From positions 23,949,702 to 24,013,701 of the forward strand of contig NC_091219.1 of assembly GCF_040958095.1 (NCBI RefSeq): a stretch of DNA of 64,000 nt, in the 5' to 3' direction. The notes under the pieces were generated by a model, which did no database searches, was not told the DNA's origin, and was given only the letters and a program-made list of their open reading frames with translations. The first letter of the stretch is position 1, and each line of letters starts with the position of its first letter. This DNA is from Procambarus clarkii (taxonomy: Eukaryota; Arthropoda; Malacostraca; Decapoda; Cambaridae). The translations under genes were made by a program, and so were the position numbers. This document shows positions 44,001 through 53,055 of the stretch, piece by piece.

Positions 44001-45946
44001 TAAATTAGTGAATGAATTGGATTGGAAATTACAATACATTATGGTAGTGGGTAAACAGAGAAAATTTCACATAGGAATAAATGCCACAGGAAAAGGCTGA
44101 AATTGAAGGAGCATTTGAAATTAGCTGTACACTTGAACATTAAGAGGAATAAAAATTATTTTTAGTGTATAATGTAGCATTATTTTTCGTTAACAGCAAG
44201 GTTCAATGAATTACGGTCCAAAATAATATGTAAAACTGGCAGATGTAAAATTTAAGCATGAATTATATGTGGGAAAATTGAAAACCCTCCACTGGTAACA
44301 TGTATTGAAATTTGGGTGCAATGTTTATTAGTTTGTAATATATCATTTGATTTATTAAACCTAGTGATGGGATGATTAATCAAAATCAATATTGAGAATC
44401 AGAAATATCAAGCATTTTTCTGTAATCAGAATCAATATTGGACAAATCCACAAGGGCCGTGACGAGGTTCATTTGATGCATCACGTTAAGTGTGATTTCT
44501 GTGTGTAATGATTTCCGATTCTTAATATGATTCTTTAACATTAAATAACAAAATTAATTTTGTGTTTCAGATAATAATTAAAATTGTTTAAATAATAATC
44601 ATTAACAGTCAAGTTCAGTATTACGCTCATGAAAAAGAAATGGAATGCAGGCAAGAAACTGTTTTGACATAACACTTGTCGGGTTTCAAAAATTAATAAT
44701 TTTTTCTTATTCAGTTATACAGTACAGTACTTGCATCATGTAGGTTAAAGATGGCTTTTTCACTATAGACCAAAAATTTATTTATTTTTTATTGAACTAC
44801 TTTTGCAATGTAATTTAATTTGAAAAAAGGATTAAAAATTGTGTTGTATTGTAAATTGTATGTAACATGTACACCTGTGATGGGTAATGGAATGTTTTCA
44901 ACGTTTCTTATTTTCCTTTGTTTTGTACATAAAGTATCACTCTTTGAGGGGTCTGACAACTGAATGGACAGCGCTTCGGATTCGTAGTCCTGAGGTTCTG
45001 GGTTCAATCCCTGGTGGAGACGGAAAACAAATGGGCAGTTTCTTTCACACTGGTGCTATGTTCATCTAGCAGTAAATACATACCTGGGAGTTAGACAGCT
45101 GCTACGGGCTGCTTCCCGGGAGATGTGTAACAAAAAGGAGGCCTGGTCGAGGACTGGGCCGTGGGGACGCTAAGCCCCAAAATCATCTCAAGACAACCAC
45201 AAGAGATTGAGTGAAAACCTATGCTTTAACTGAACTAGTGTTGCAATATTAACTTTATTGGAAATAAGATTAAATTTTTTATTTTATTTTATTTTATTTT
45301 ATTTTATAGTACACTATAGTACTTATTAAAGCATGTACATCTGCCTGTACAGTATAATGGAATGTTTTAGCTTTTCTAATGTCTTCCATATGATTATGCT
45401 GAATTTACCAAATGTTTTTTATTCTTAAACCAATATATTACATTATTAATACATTTACCATGCTCGTAATGTAACTAATTAAATTTTCCAAACTAAAATA
45501 CAAAAACTTTAAGAAAAATAAATATCCAATTACAGTATATTTTATGAAAGAATAAAAGTGATACACGTATCAGAATCATCATCAGTATCATTATAAATTT
45601 TAGTATAATCCCATCACTAATCAAAATGATTCTAAAATCAGCCACCACTGAGTTGCATAACCAAATAACAGTAGGGACCTTTAATAAGTACGTGTCAAAA
45701 GTTTAAATCTTGTGAAAATCACAACTAAGGTATCCATGTCATGGACACTAATTTATGCTGAAAAGCTGGAAAAATTGTGTGAAAATTGTTAGTAAGCGAG
45801 TTTTTTTAAATATTTACAGAATTGCTAACTTCAAGATTAGGCTAAGCAAATAAATATGACTCACACTGCCTCAGCATGTCAGCAACATCGTTAGCAGACT
45901 GCCGTAATTGTCGTTCCGGATTATAATTGGATCGACCAGCCATGCC
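38293..45946 (-). CDS. ZAP/PARP12-like CCCH-WWE-PARP gene, copy B (three coding exons)
   Basis: The predicted product has about 962 residues, from exons 45865-45943 (coding part), 41836-41927 and 38293-41010. Intron phases are 1 and 0, as in copy A. Domains in order: RG-rich segment (about 38-55), a heptad array of Trp-His-Pro-Pro-Glu-Gly-Ser/Pro (83-160), a winged-helix-like region, four CCCH fingers, a strongly acidic Ser/Asp linker (SSESESESDSKSDSSSSDED), a fifth CCCH finger, two WWE modules and a C-terminal PARP domain. Catalytic His847 and Tyr880 are present, with Ile958 probably third, so a mono-ADP-ribosyltransferase is expected. Binding of RNA by fingers 1-4 and of ADP-ribose by the finger 5/WWE unit is known for the vertebrate family; here it is inferred. 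Closest relative in the window is copy C. The intact frame suggests a working gene. Confidence 0.87.
40702..40934 (-). repeat. In-frame 21-bp coding minisatellite (11 heptads) in copy B
   Basis: A 21-bp unit (GATGCCATGACCCTTCTGGAG on the plus strand, one base trimmed) repeats about 11 times and encodes HPPEGSW-type heptads. Later units drift (RHPPEGSRYPPEGSWRLPEG). Copies A and C lack it. The plus-strand Leu/Glu ORF opposite it is a shadow. Confidence 0.93.
41165..41700 (+). repeat. Dispersed repeat 'Y' in copy B intron 2
   Basis: It begins with GCTTCCTGTCCCCATCAAGG and includes GAAGCCTAATATAGTACATA and GCTATACTAGGCCTAG. Related pieces lie at 30430-30780 (inverted), 42845-42960 and 63850-63945. 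No ORF. Confidence 0.6.
41836..41927 (-). CDS. Copy B coding exon 2 (92 bp, RG-rich)
   Basis: On the minus strand it is bounded by CCCCTAACAG and CCCATT|GTGAGT. It encodes QNATLENSPNRRGNFRGRSR and then GTPRGGRNPI, an RG/RGG-type peptide. It has the same splice phases and is clearly homologous to the copy C exon at 59691-59773. RG motifs often bind RNA or are arginine-methylated; that role here is inference. Confidence 0.85.
42000..42840. other. Copy B intron 1 proximal part, no repeat recognised
   Basis: AT-rich with no coding signal. At 42845-42960 a short repeat Y relative follows (CCGGCTTCCTGTTTTCACCA). Confidence 0.4.
43045..43500 (-). mobile_element. LINE fragment (RT C-terminal), minus strand
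   Basis: Minus-strand frames give VQRYATRLVPELRGTGYKER, then LCERHFTSLEDRRARDDIIT and TYKIL, a typical LINE reverse-transcriptase C-terminus. It is 5'- and 3'-truncated and lies within the copy B intron. Confidence 0.75.
43501..43615 (+). repeat. LINE 3' tail scrap
   Basis: GTGTTAGTGGCTTTGCAAGA and CTCTTGTATATACTG resemble the end of the 60936-63471 LINE family. Confidence 0.55.
44362..45619. mobile_element. Possible hAT-like non-autonomous element
   Basis: TAGTGATGGGAT at 44362 and its inverse ATCCCATCACTA ending at 45619 fit the short hAT-type terminus pattern. The interior is AT-rich, has no ORF and is interrupted by a SINE at 44945-45190. I find no convincing 8-bp target duplication, so this is tentative. 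Confidence 0.35.
44945..45190 (+). repeat. tRNA-derived SINE (family 1) with a LINE-derived tail
   Basis: The head is GGTCTGACAACTGAATGGAC with B-box-like GGGTTCAATCCC. The family body follows (CATCTAGCAGTAAATACATA, GGGCTGCTTCCCGGG). Its tail GGCCTGGTCGAGGACTGGGC, then GGGACGCTAAGCCCC and CTCAAGACAACC, matches the 3' end of the LINE at 17305-17905. Confidence 0.85.
45865..45946 (-). CDS. Copy B first coding exon with start codon
   Basis: On the minus strand, CAGGTTCTAG precedes GGCATGGCTGG; the exon ends CAGT|GTGAGT. It encodes MAGRSNYNPERQLRQSANDV and then ADMLRQ, and its last base joins TA of the next exon to give Leu. The phase (1) is the same as in copy A. It has no named domain; the end looks like a short amphipathic helix. 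An acceptor before the ATG means a 5' UTR exon lies upstream. Confidence 0.78.
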
Positions 45947-46087
45947 CTAGAACCTGTCAATGGAAATTATCACCTGTGAACTTCCATATGCTAAACAATC
46001 TACACACAAATCACATTGCTTCACTCACCACCAGGAAAATAAAATGTAATCCCAAGCCTTCAACTGAAAAATATGTACTTCTTGTCA

Positions 46088-46160
46088 TGAATAAAGTATC
46101 TGAAAGTACTGAAGTATCGCAAGCACACCACCTAATTGTGGCTTGGCTATATGCACCATT
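46088..46160 (+). repeat. Local duplicate, copy 1
   Basis: CTGAAAGTACTGAAGTAT and AAGCACACCACCTAATTGTG recur at 46548-46606. It is inside the copy B intron. Confidence 0.75.
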
Positions 46161-46547
46161 CAATGAATTGAGTAGTGTATAATATAATGACTTCTTTAAT
46201 CTCATAGAGGAAAGTAGTAAATTTCCTAGGAAGGATAATACTAGGTGTAATATGTATCTGGAGACTGGCATGGAAAAGGCTGTATTGTTGATCTCCAAGA
46301 GCAAAAAATTGAGCTCCTTCCAAATTACCTAGGAAATAGCAAATTATATCGCATATAAAAAATAATTATTTTAATGCTTTCTGTTTTCCATGATATATGA
46401 TATAGAACATGTAGGTATTGAATGCTGTCATTGGGACATATAGAAGGAAACTCATTATCCAACATGGTTGGAGATGCTGGACATCTCTTGAATTCACATC
46501 TCTCACCATCCCCATGATTCTTGGTCTGTTACTGGCCTAATAGGATC

Positions 46548-46616
46548 TGAAAGTACTGAAGTATAACAAGCACACCACCTAATTGTGGTTTGGCTATATG
46601 GTGCATATAGCCAAGC
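46548..46616 (+). repeat. Local duplicate, copy 2, ending in a hairpin
   Basis: The same block as 46088-46160, followed by TTGGCTATATG GTG CATATAGCCAA, a short perfect hairpin. Confidence 0.75.
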
Positions 46617-46959
46617 CAAATACTTGAGCACTAACCATACTATTTTCACACATACCTGGTTTACCCAGCAACACATCCACAAAAAACCTACCCAAGCACC
46701 CAGTGCAATGTCTGGAGGGATATTAAGGCCACCATAATAGCTTACTAACCAACCAGTAATTATCCATTAGTTCTAAATAGTCAAAGATTATAATAATTTA
46801 TAATAATAATTCATTGTGTTGGGGGACAGGAAGCCAGAGTATATTCATACACATTAGGTGTAATGAGGACCCCCCACCCCCACCCCAAGGTCACATTACT
46901 GACCCAGCCCAGGATGCAACACCACAAGCTGACAAACTCTTGAGTACCTACTTACAGGG

Positions 46960-47400
46960 TCCCGGTAGTACAGTTGAGTTCGTTCTCAACGCACAATCGA
47001 GAATTCCGGATGGGAAAGAAATGGTTGGGCACATTTCCTTTCACCTAATGCCTCTGTTTACCTAGCAGTGAGTAGGTACTCGGGAGTTAGGCAGCTTGTT
47101 GTGGGGTTGCATCCTGAGTGGTGTCAGGATGCAACCCCACATCCTCCCTTCCCCCCTCCCGGGATTTCATCCTGGGGGGCAGGGGAGGGGGGGGGGGGGG
47201 GAAAGACGTTGGATAAAAGCCAAACATGTATAAATACACTCTGGCTTCCTGTCCCCCGACACAACAAATTATTTTACTGCTAGGTGAGCAGGCAACATTA
47301 GGTGAAAAGAAATGTGCCCAACAATTTCTGTCCTGCCCGGGAATTCTCAATTGTGCGTCAAGAATGAACCCGACTGTACTACCGGGACCATGAAAATCGC
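46960..47400. repeat. Two family-3 SINEs in head-out inverted arrangement
   Basis: The plus copy starts GGTCCCGGTAGTACAGTTGA and reaches TGGGGTTGCATCCTGAGTGG. The inverted copy ends CTGTACTACCGGGACC at about 47390. They are separated by C- and G-rich runs. The ends match exactly over at least 16 bp, and most of the arms could base-pair. Confidence 0.75.
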
Positions 47401-47644
47401 ATTTTCATCCTGTAACCCTTATGTTTGGGAGCATGCACCGATTCAGCCAGAAAAACATATTTGAAGTGTTCTGGGTTATGTGAGCTTCTTAATGGCAATG
47501 TTGTTATATAACTGTGGGCCTACACATGGTAAGCAGCCACTCTCTGAGAGCATATTCAACTTGTGAGTCAATGGTCCTTGTAGAATCCACTAAATAGTTG
47601 AGCTGTTGTTACCCCAGCTTTAGTTTATGCTTGTCTCATGTTCT

Positions 47645-48870
47645 TTAGGCAGTGTACATCAGCAGGCAGTGTACATCAGCAGGCAGTGCACATCAGAAGG
47701 CAGTGCACATCAGCAGGCAGTGTGCACATCAGCAGGCAGTGCACATCAGCAGGCAGTGCACATCAGCAGGCAGTGTGCACATCAGCAGGCAGTGTGCACA
47801 TCAGCAGGCAGTGTACATCAGCAGGCAGTGCACATTAGCAGGCAGTGTACATCAGCAGGCAGTGCACATCAGCAGGCAGTGTACATCAGCAGGCAGTGTG
47901 CACATCAGCAGGCAGTGTGCACATCAGCAGGCAGTGTGCACATCAGCAGGCAGTGTACATCAGCAGGCAGTGCACATCAGCAGGCAGTGCACATCAGCAG
48001 GCAGTGTGCACATCAGCAGGCAGTGTACATCAGCAGGCAGTGCACATCAGCAGGCAGTGTACATCAGCAGGCAGTGTACATCAGCAGGCAGTGCACATTA
48101 GCAGGCAGTGTACATCAGCAGGCAGTGTGCACATCAGCAGGCAGTGCACATCAGCAGGCAGTGTGCACATCAGCAGGCAGTGTGCACATCAGCAGGCAGT
48201 GTGCACATCAGCAGGCAGTGTGCACATCAGCAGGCAGTGCACATCAGCAGGCAGTGTACATCAGCAGGCAGTGCACATCAGCAGGCAGTGCACATTAGCA
48301 GGCAGTGCACATTAGCAGGCAGTGTACATCATTAAACAGTGCACATTAGCAGGCAGTGTACATCATTAAACAGTGTACATCATTAGAAAGAGTACATCAT
48401 TAGACAGTGTACATCATTAGACAGTGTACATACATTAGACAGTGTACATCATTATACAGTGTACATCATTAGACAGTGTACATCATTACAGTGTACATCA
48501 TTAGACAGTGTACATCATTAGACAGTGTACATCAGCAGGCAGTGTACATCAGATGAGTGTACATCAGATGACAGTGCACATCAGAAGGCAGTGTACATCA
48601 AAAGGCAGTGTACATCAAAAGACAGTGTACATCAGAAGACAATGTACATCAGCAGGCAGTGTACACCAGAAGTCAGTGTACATGTGTACATCGGAAGACA
48701 GTGTACATGTGTACATCGGAAGACAGTGTACATGTGTACATCGGAAGACAGTGTACATGTGTACATCGGAAGACAGTGTACATCAGCAGGCAGTGTACAT
48801 TAGCAGACAGTGTACATTAGTAGACAGTGTACATCAGAAGACAGTTGTACATCAGCAGGCAGCGTACATC
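47645..48870. repeat. 17/19-bp minisatellite (about 1.2 kb) in copy B 5' intron
   Basis: The core unit is CAGTGTACATCAGCAGG (17 bp), mixed with a 19-bp form containing GTGTGCACATC. Units are homogeneous at 47645-48300, change to an ATTAGACAGTGTACATC form at 48300-48530, and reach a higher-order 27-bp form (GTGTACATGTGTACATCGG) at 48680-48780. I estimate 65-70 units from length. GTAC/GTGCAC palindromes recur in each unit. Confidence 0.95.
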
Positions 48871-49020
48871 GTGGGTGGGGGTGGAGGTGGAAAGGGTTAC
48901 AGACACATAATGAGCTCAGGAACTGAACCCCAAAATTCAATTACCTAAACAAGTTATGGCTTTAAGACGAAAGGAAAACATAATTAAGCTGAAATACAAA
49001 TTAAACAAAGGCCAATCCCC
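48866..49020 (-). repeat. I-type LINE 3' UTR fragment, minus strand
   Basis: TGGAAAGGGTTACAGACACA, then GAGCTCAGGAACTGAACCCC, matches 6790-6850. Confidence 0.7.
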
Positions 49021-49109
49021 CTCTTAAATGTGCAAGTATAGTATTGCGAAGGATATTAACACTTGTCATTTGCTTTGAATGAACTCTATGCATAAGAACA
49101 CTGACTTAC

Positions 49110-49371
49110 CTAATTTGACCGAACTGGAGTCCCAAATCTTGAACGTTTTCCTTAATTGCCGCGTATCACAGGACCAGGACACCAAGAGTATATCACCAAG
49201 TGTTTCCTGGGACACAACTCTTGAGAGAATAACCAACAATGTGCTCCGAGGAGCAGCTGGTGGGCGACAAGGGAGAGATATACCTGAGCCTTGCCACCCT
49301 GGCCGCCCGTCTCCACAACACTGCTGCTGGACGCGACGCACACACGTTCACTTCTCACAGTTTTCTGTCGT
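49110..49371 (-). other. Probable 5' UTR exon of copy B
   Basis: This is a GC- and CpG-richer block that ends on the minus strand in a consensus donor (AAATTAG|GTAAGTC), spliceable to the acceptor before the copy B start exon at 45946. The upper boundary is arbitrary. On the plus strand the same block holds an ATG frame from 49239 with coding-like codons (MCSEEQLVGDKGEIYLSLAT) after an in-frame stop, but no good donor follows. So a bidirectional promoter or a first exon of a plus-strand gene is an alternative. Confidence 0.5.
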
Positions 49372-49590
49372 CCCTCCAACCACTAACTCTCTTAAATTCT
49401 CTGTCCTCGCATGACACACTCCCTCCAACCACTAACTCTCTTAAATTCTCTGTCCTCGCATGACACACTCCCTCCAACCACTAACTCCCTTAAACTCAGT
49501 GTTGCATGACACACTCCCTCCAACCACTAAACTCTCAGTCCTCGCATGACACACTCCCTCCAACCACTAAATCCCTTAAACTAAGTCCTA
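49372..49590. repeat. Tandem repeat of about 45-50 bp next to the copy B 5' exon
   Basis: Four units share CCCTCCAACCACTAACTC and GTCCTCGCATGACACACT, with unit shortening toward the right. In minus orientation they lie just upstream of the presumed first exon, where a promoter would be. Confidence 0.85.
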
Positions 49591-49599
49591 GCCGGCAGC

Positions 49600-50250
49600 T
49601 TGTCGATGGTCCCCCCCTCCCATTTGCTTTGATCTTTTCCATGTACTGTATATTTTAAAACTCAACAGTTTTTACAGTTACGGCTTCGGCGAGTAGGCGG
49701 TTCCATGGGTTAATAACCCTGTGGGGTGAAAAAACATCTGTTCTGTTTTACAATGTGGCTTGTCTAACTTGAAACCGTTGCTCCTTGTTCCTGTTACAGC
49801 TGACATTCTGAAGAAAATATCCGGATCAACACCCTCTAACTTGTTCAGTACAGTATTTTAAGTTTCAATGAGATCCGTCTTGTCATCCTCTCATTATTCC
49901 AAGGGTTAGCTAGCTTTTTTGACTGCTGCTCCTACCTGTTGTGCAACTTTCAGTGAGTGGTGGATTTTGACTCCAAGGTCCTTTTCTTCATCAGTCTGCT
50001 GTAATGTACTAGCTCTATCTATGAATCCATCAACTTTTGTATTTCACCTTGTATGTATGTATTTTACCTGAATAAATATTTGTATTTGTAATGTTATTAA
50101 TTTGGTAGTTGTGATGTGGGTTGTTATACCCCATATGCAGCGTCTTGCATTTGTCAATATTTAAAAGGATTTGCCAGTCTTCTGACCATATGTAGAATTT
50201 ATGTAGATCTCTCTCTCTCTCTCTATATATATACCTTGGATGATGAGCAG
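49600..50250 (-). mobile_element. LINE fragment (RT C-terminal half), minus strand
   Basis: The minus frames give DLHKFYIWSEDWQILLNIDK (about 50150-50210), DEEKDLGVKIHHSLKVAQQV (about 49940-50000) and a Lys/His-rich end. These are the thumb and C-terminal motifs of CR1/L2/Jockey-type reverse transcriptases. Frames are broken, and a CT/AT microsatellite sits at about 50208-50232. Confidence 0.75.
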
Positions 50251-50414
50251 GCACAAAACTGGTGAGAATGAATGGAATATTCTGCATTCTTGAAAGAGAA
50301 ACACAGCTGAATTGTAAACATTTTATTTATTAAAACAAGACATAATAATATTTAAGTTAATATTGATACTGATGATATAGTATACTGTAAACCACAATTA
50401 CCTGATCCTCTACT

Positions 50415-50545
50415 TGAACTTCATCATTATGGAATCCGAGGCCTGCTCTAAATTACAGTATGTTCAATCGCATCTTAACAGACACCAATATGTAGCCATC
50501 AATTTATATATTTATTTATTTATATGCAAGGTACAATGGATTGTG
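50415..50545 (+). mobile_element. Short LINE RT scrap, plus strand
   Basis: CTTCATCATTATGGAATCCG and GACACCAATATGTAGCCATC match 61735-61815 of the LINE below, with internal loss. Confidence 0.75.
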
Positions 50546-50574
50546 AAAGTACAGTACATAACATTGGTGTTCTT

Positions 50575-50975
50575 AAATTCTTACTACCAAATTAACTCCA
50601 TGTAACCTACCTTACCCCAAAATGTCAACCCTTGTCTTACTACTTTAAACAATGTCTTACTATTTTAAACAATGTCTTACTATCTTTAAACAATGCTGTT
50701 TGTTGATCAAATTGTATATTTGCTATTTTCTGCCATGTTCCCCCCCCCTTTTTTATTTTTTAGTTTTCAACACTATGTATACTTAATGTCAATTAGTATT
50801 AAGTTTTAGTCTAAGTGTTCCTCCCTCCCACACCTTGCCCAAAACGCTATGCGTACTAGTGGCTTTATGTATTGTATGTACTAGCTCTTTCTTTAAATCC
50901 AACATTATGTTTGTAACTCATCTGCAATGTATGCAATGCACCTGTCCTGAATAAAGAATCTGAATCTGATATAAT
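50575..50975 (+). repeat. LINE 3' tail, right-facing arm of a large inverted repeat
   Basis: It contains TCCATGTAACCTACCTTACC, a local triplication of CAATGTCTTACTATTTTAAA, then CGCTATGCGTACTAGTGGCT, and ends TGTCCTGAATAAAGAATCTG. Confidence 0.8.
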
Positions 50976-51039
50976 TATAATTATAAACCCCCTTAATTAT
51001 AGACCTGTATTATTGACAAGTGTAGTGGTAAAAATATTT

Positions 51040-51600
51040 GACAAAAAATAATTCAGATTCAGATTCTATATTCAGGTAAAGGTACATACATTGCAGATGA
51101 GTTACAAACATAATGTTGGATTTAAAGAAAGAGCTAGTACATACAAAACCTAAAGCCACTAGTACGCATAGTGTTTCAGGCAAGGTGAGGGGAAAAAAAA
51201 ACACTTACACCAAAACTTAATACTAATTGAGATTAAAAGTATAAATTGTGTTGAAAAATAAAAAATAAAGAAAGGGGGGGAACATGACAGAAAAGAGCAA
51301 ATATTCAATTTGGTCAACAAACAGTATTGTTTAAAATAGTAAGACATTTATATGTTGACATTTAGGGATAAGGTAGGTTACATGGAGTTAATTAGGCAGG
51401 ACTTAGTTTTTATCTTAAACTGGTTGGGAGAGGTACAGTCTTTGACATGATTGGGAAGGTCATTCCACATTCTGGGTTCTATATTCCACATTCTGAAAAA
51501 CTATAAGAATGAAATTAGGTACTTTTTGGTTTTACTTTTGAATACATTATAGGTTGGACAGTTTTTTAATTCATTAGGGAGTGAATTAAACCAAATGGGT
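51040..51600 (-). repeat. LINE 3' tail, left-facing arm of a large inverted repeat
   Basis: CAGATTCTATATTCAGGTAA through GGTTACATGGAGTTAATTAG is the inverse of 50575-50975, followed by further 3' coding/UTR sequence (TTGGGAAGGTCATTCCACAT; TAGGTTGGACAGTTTTTTAA). Confidence 0.8.
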
Positions 51601-51639
51601 GGAACACCTGGAGAAAAATTGTATGTTGACCAGACCACA

Positions 51640-51725
51640 CACTAGAAATTGAAGGGACGACGACGTTTCGGTCCGTCCTGGACCATTCTCAAGTCGATTG
51701 TAATGAGGAGGTAGGGACAGGAAAA
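51640..51725. repeat. Short dispersed repeat with GACGACGTTTCGGTCCGTCC
   Basis: The block reads CGACGTTTCGGTCCGTCCTG, then GACCATTCTCAAGTCGATTG. It looks like the CG-rich terminal part of a retroelement family. I cannot assign it. Confidence 0.4.
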
Positions 51726-51799
51726 ATTGTATACCTGTACAGTAATAAAAGACAGACAGTATGGTTTTCGATTTGGAAGATCCTGTATAACAAATTTAA

Positions 51800-52900
51800 T
51801 TAATTTCTATGTAAAGAGATTTCTATGATTCAGAGAGAGATGGCTGGGTTGACTGCCTTTATCTGGACCTAAAAAAAACTTTCAACAGAGTTCCACATAA
51901 GAGGTTGTTCGGGAAACTGGAACACATGGGAGGAGTGACTAGAAGGCATCTAACTTGGATGAAAAATTTACTGACAGAAAATGAGGGCAGTAATCAGAGG
52001 CACCGTATCGGCCTGGATAAAAGTCACAAGTAGAGCACCACAGGGTTCAGTTCTTGCACCGGTAATACTCACTGTACACATAAATGACCCTATCTACCAG
52101 AAAGAATACAGAATTATATGAACATATTTGCTGATGATGATACTAGGGAGGATAAAACTAAATGATTGTCATGCCCTTCAAGAAAACCTGGACAAAGTAA
52201 GCATATGGAGCACCACTTGGCAAATGGAATTTATTGTGAATAAATGCCATGTTATCGAATGTGGAATAGGAGAAAATAGACCACACACAACCTACAAATT
52301 ATGTGAAAATGCTTTAAAAAATTCTGGTAAAGAAAGAGATCTATGGGGTAGTTCTAGATAGAAAAATATAACCTGAGGACCACATAAAGAACACTGCGAG
52401 AAGCCTATGCTACGCTTTCCAATTTCAGAACTTCTTTTAAATACTGTACATGGATAGTGAAATACTAAAGAAATTGTTCATGACAAACTGGAAAAGGTCA
52501 AAAGACAAGCAATTAACTGACTCCTGGAACTGAAAGACAAGACCTATGAGGAGAGGTTAGACATTAAATATACCAAAATGAGAAGATACTGTAGAAGAAA
52601 AAGGTGATATAATCACTGTCCACAAAATAGTAATGGGAATTGACAAAATTGATTGGGAAGAATTGCTGAGGCTTGGATTTTCATGAACAAGAGGTCACAA
52701 AGTCAAGCTAAACAAAGCTGCCAAAGAAATATAAGAAAATTCACTTTTGCAAGCAGTCGTAGAAAGTTAAAACAAGTTAAGTGGGAAGGTGGTGGAGGCC
52801 AAAATCATCAGTAGTTTCAAAGCGTTATGCAACAAAGAGTGCTGGGAAGATGGGACACCACGAGAGTAGCTCTCATCCTGTAACTACAATTAGGTAATTA
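51800..52900 (+). mobile_element. LINE RT fragment, plus strand
   Basis: Plus frames give LDLKKTFNRVPHKRLFGKLE, APQGSVLAPVI, and then the catalytic box region as FADDDT-like (about 52118-52140). C-terminal motifs follow (LEKVKRQAIN; EERLDIKYTKMRRY; IITVHKIVMGIDKIDWEEL). It is a truncated, frameshifted CR1/L2/Jockey-type element. It lies directly downstream of copy C. Confidence 0.8.
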
Positions 52901-52985
52901 GTAACTTAGGTAATTCATATTGGCTTCATTTAATATATAACTCCTGTACCTCCAAATATACTTTACCTCTATAATATGCTCTATA

Positions 52986-52991
52986 TTTATT
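52986..52991 (-). promoter_or_regulatory. Candidate polyadenylation signal of copy C
   Basis: AATAAA on the minus strand about 65 nt beyond the copy C stop codon, a plausible distance. Not tested. Confidence 0.45.
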
Positions 52992-53055
52992 ATGTATATT
53001 ATGAATAAAGTACGTATTATTATTACTATTATTCATAATACCAGAACTACACACA

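Noticed and set aside
47627-48335. Long Cys/Gln/Ser-rich ORFs
   Set aside because: They come from the 17/19-bp minisatellite; several frames are open with the same peptide theme.
47645-48870. Regularly spaced short repeats that could suggest a CRISPR array
   Set aside because: Units are contiguous with no unique spacers, and the DNA is eukaryotic.
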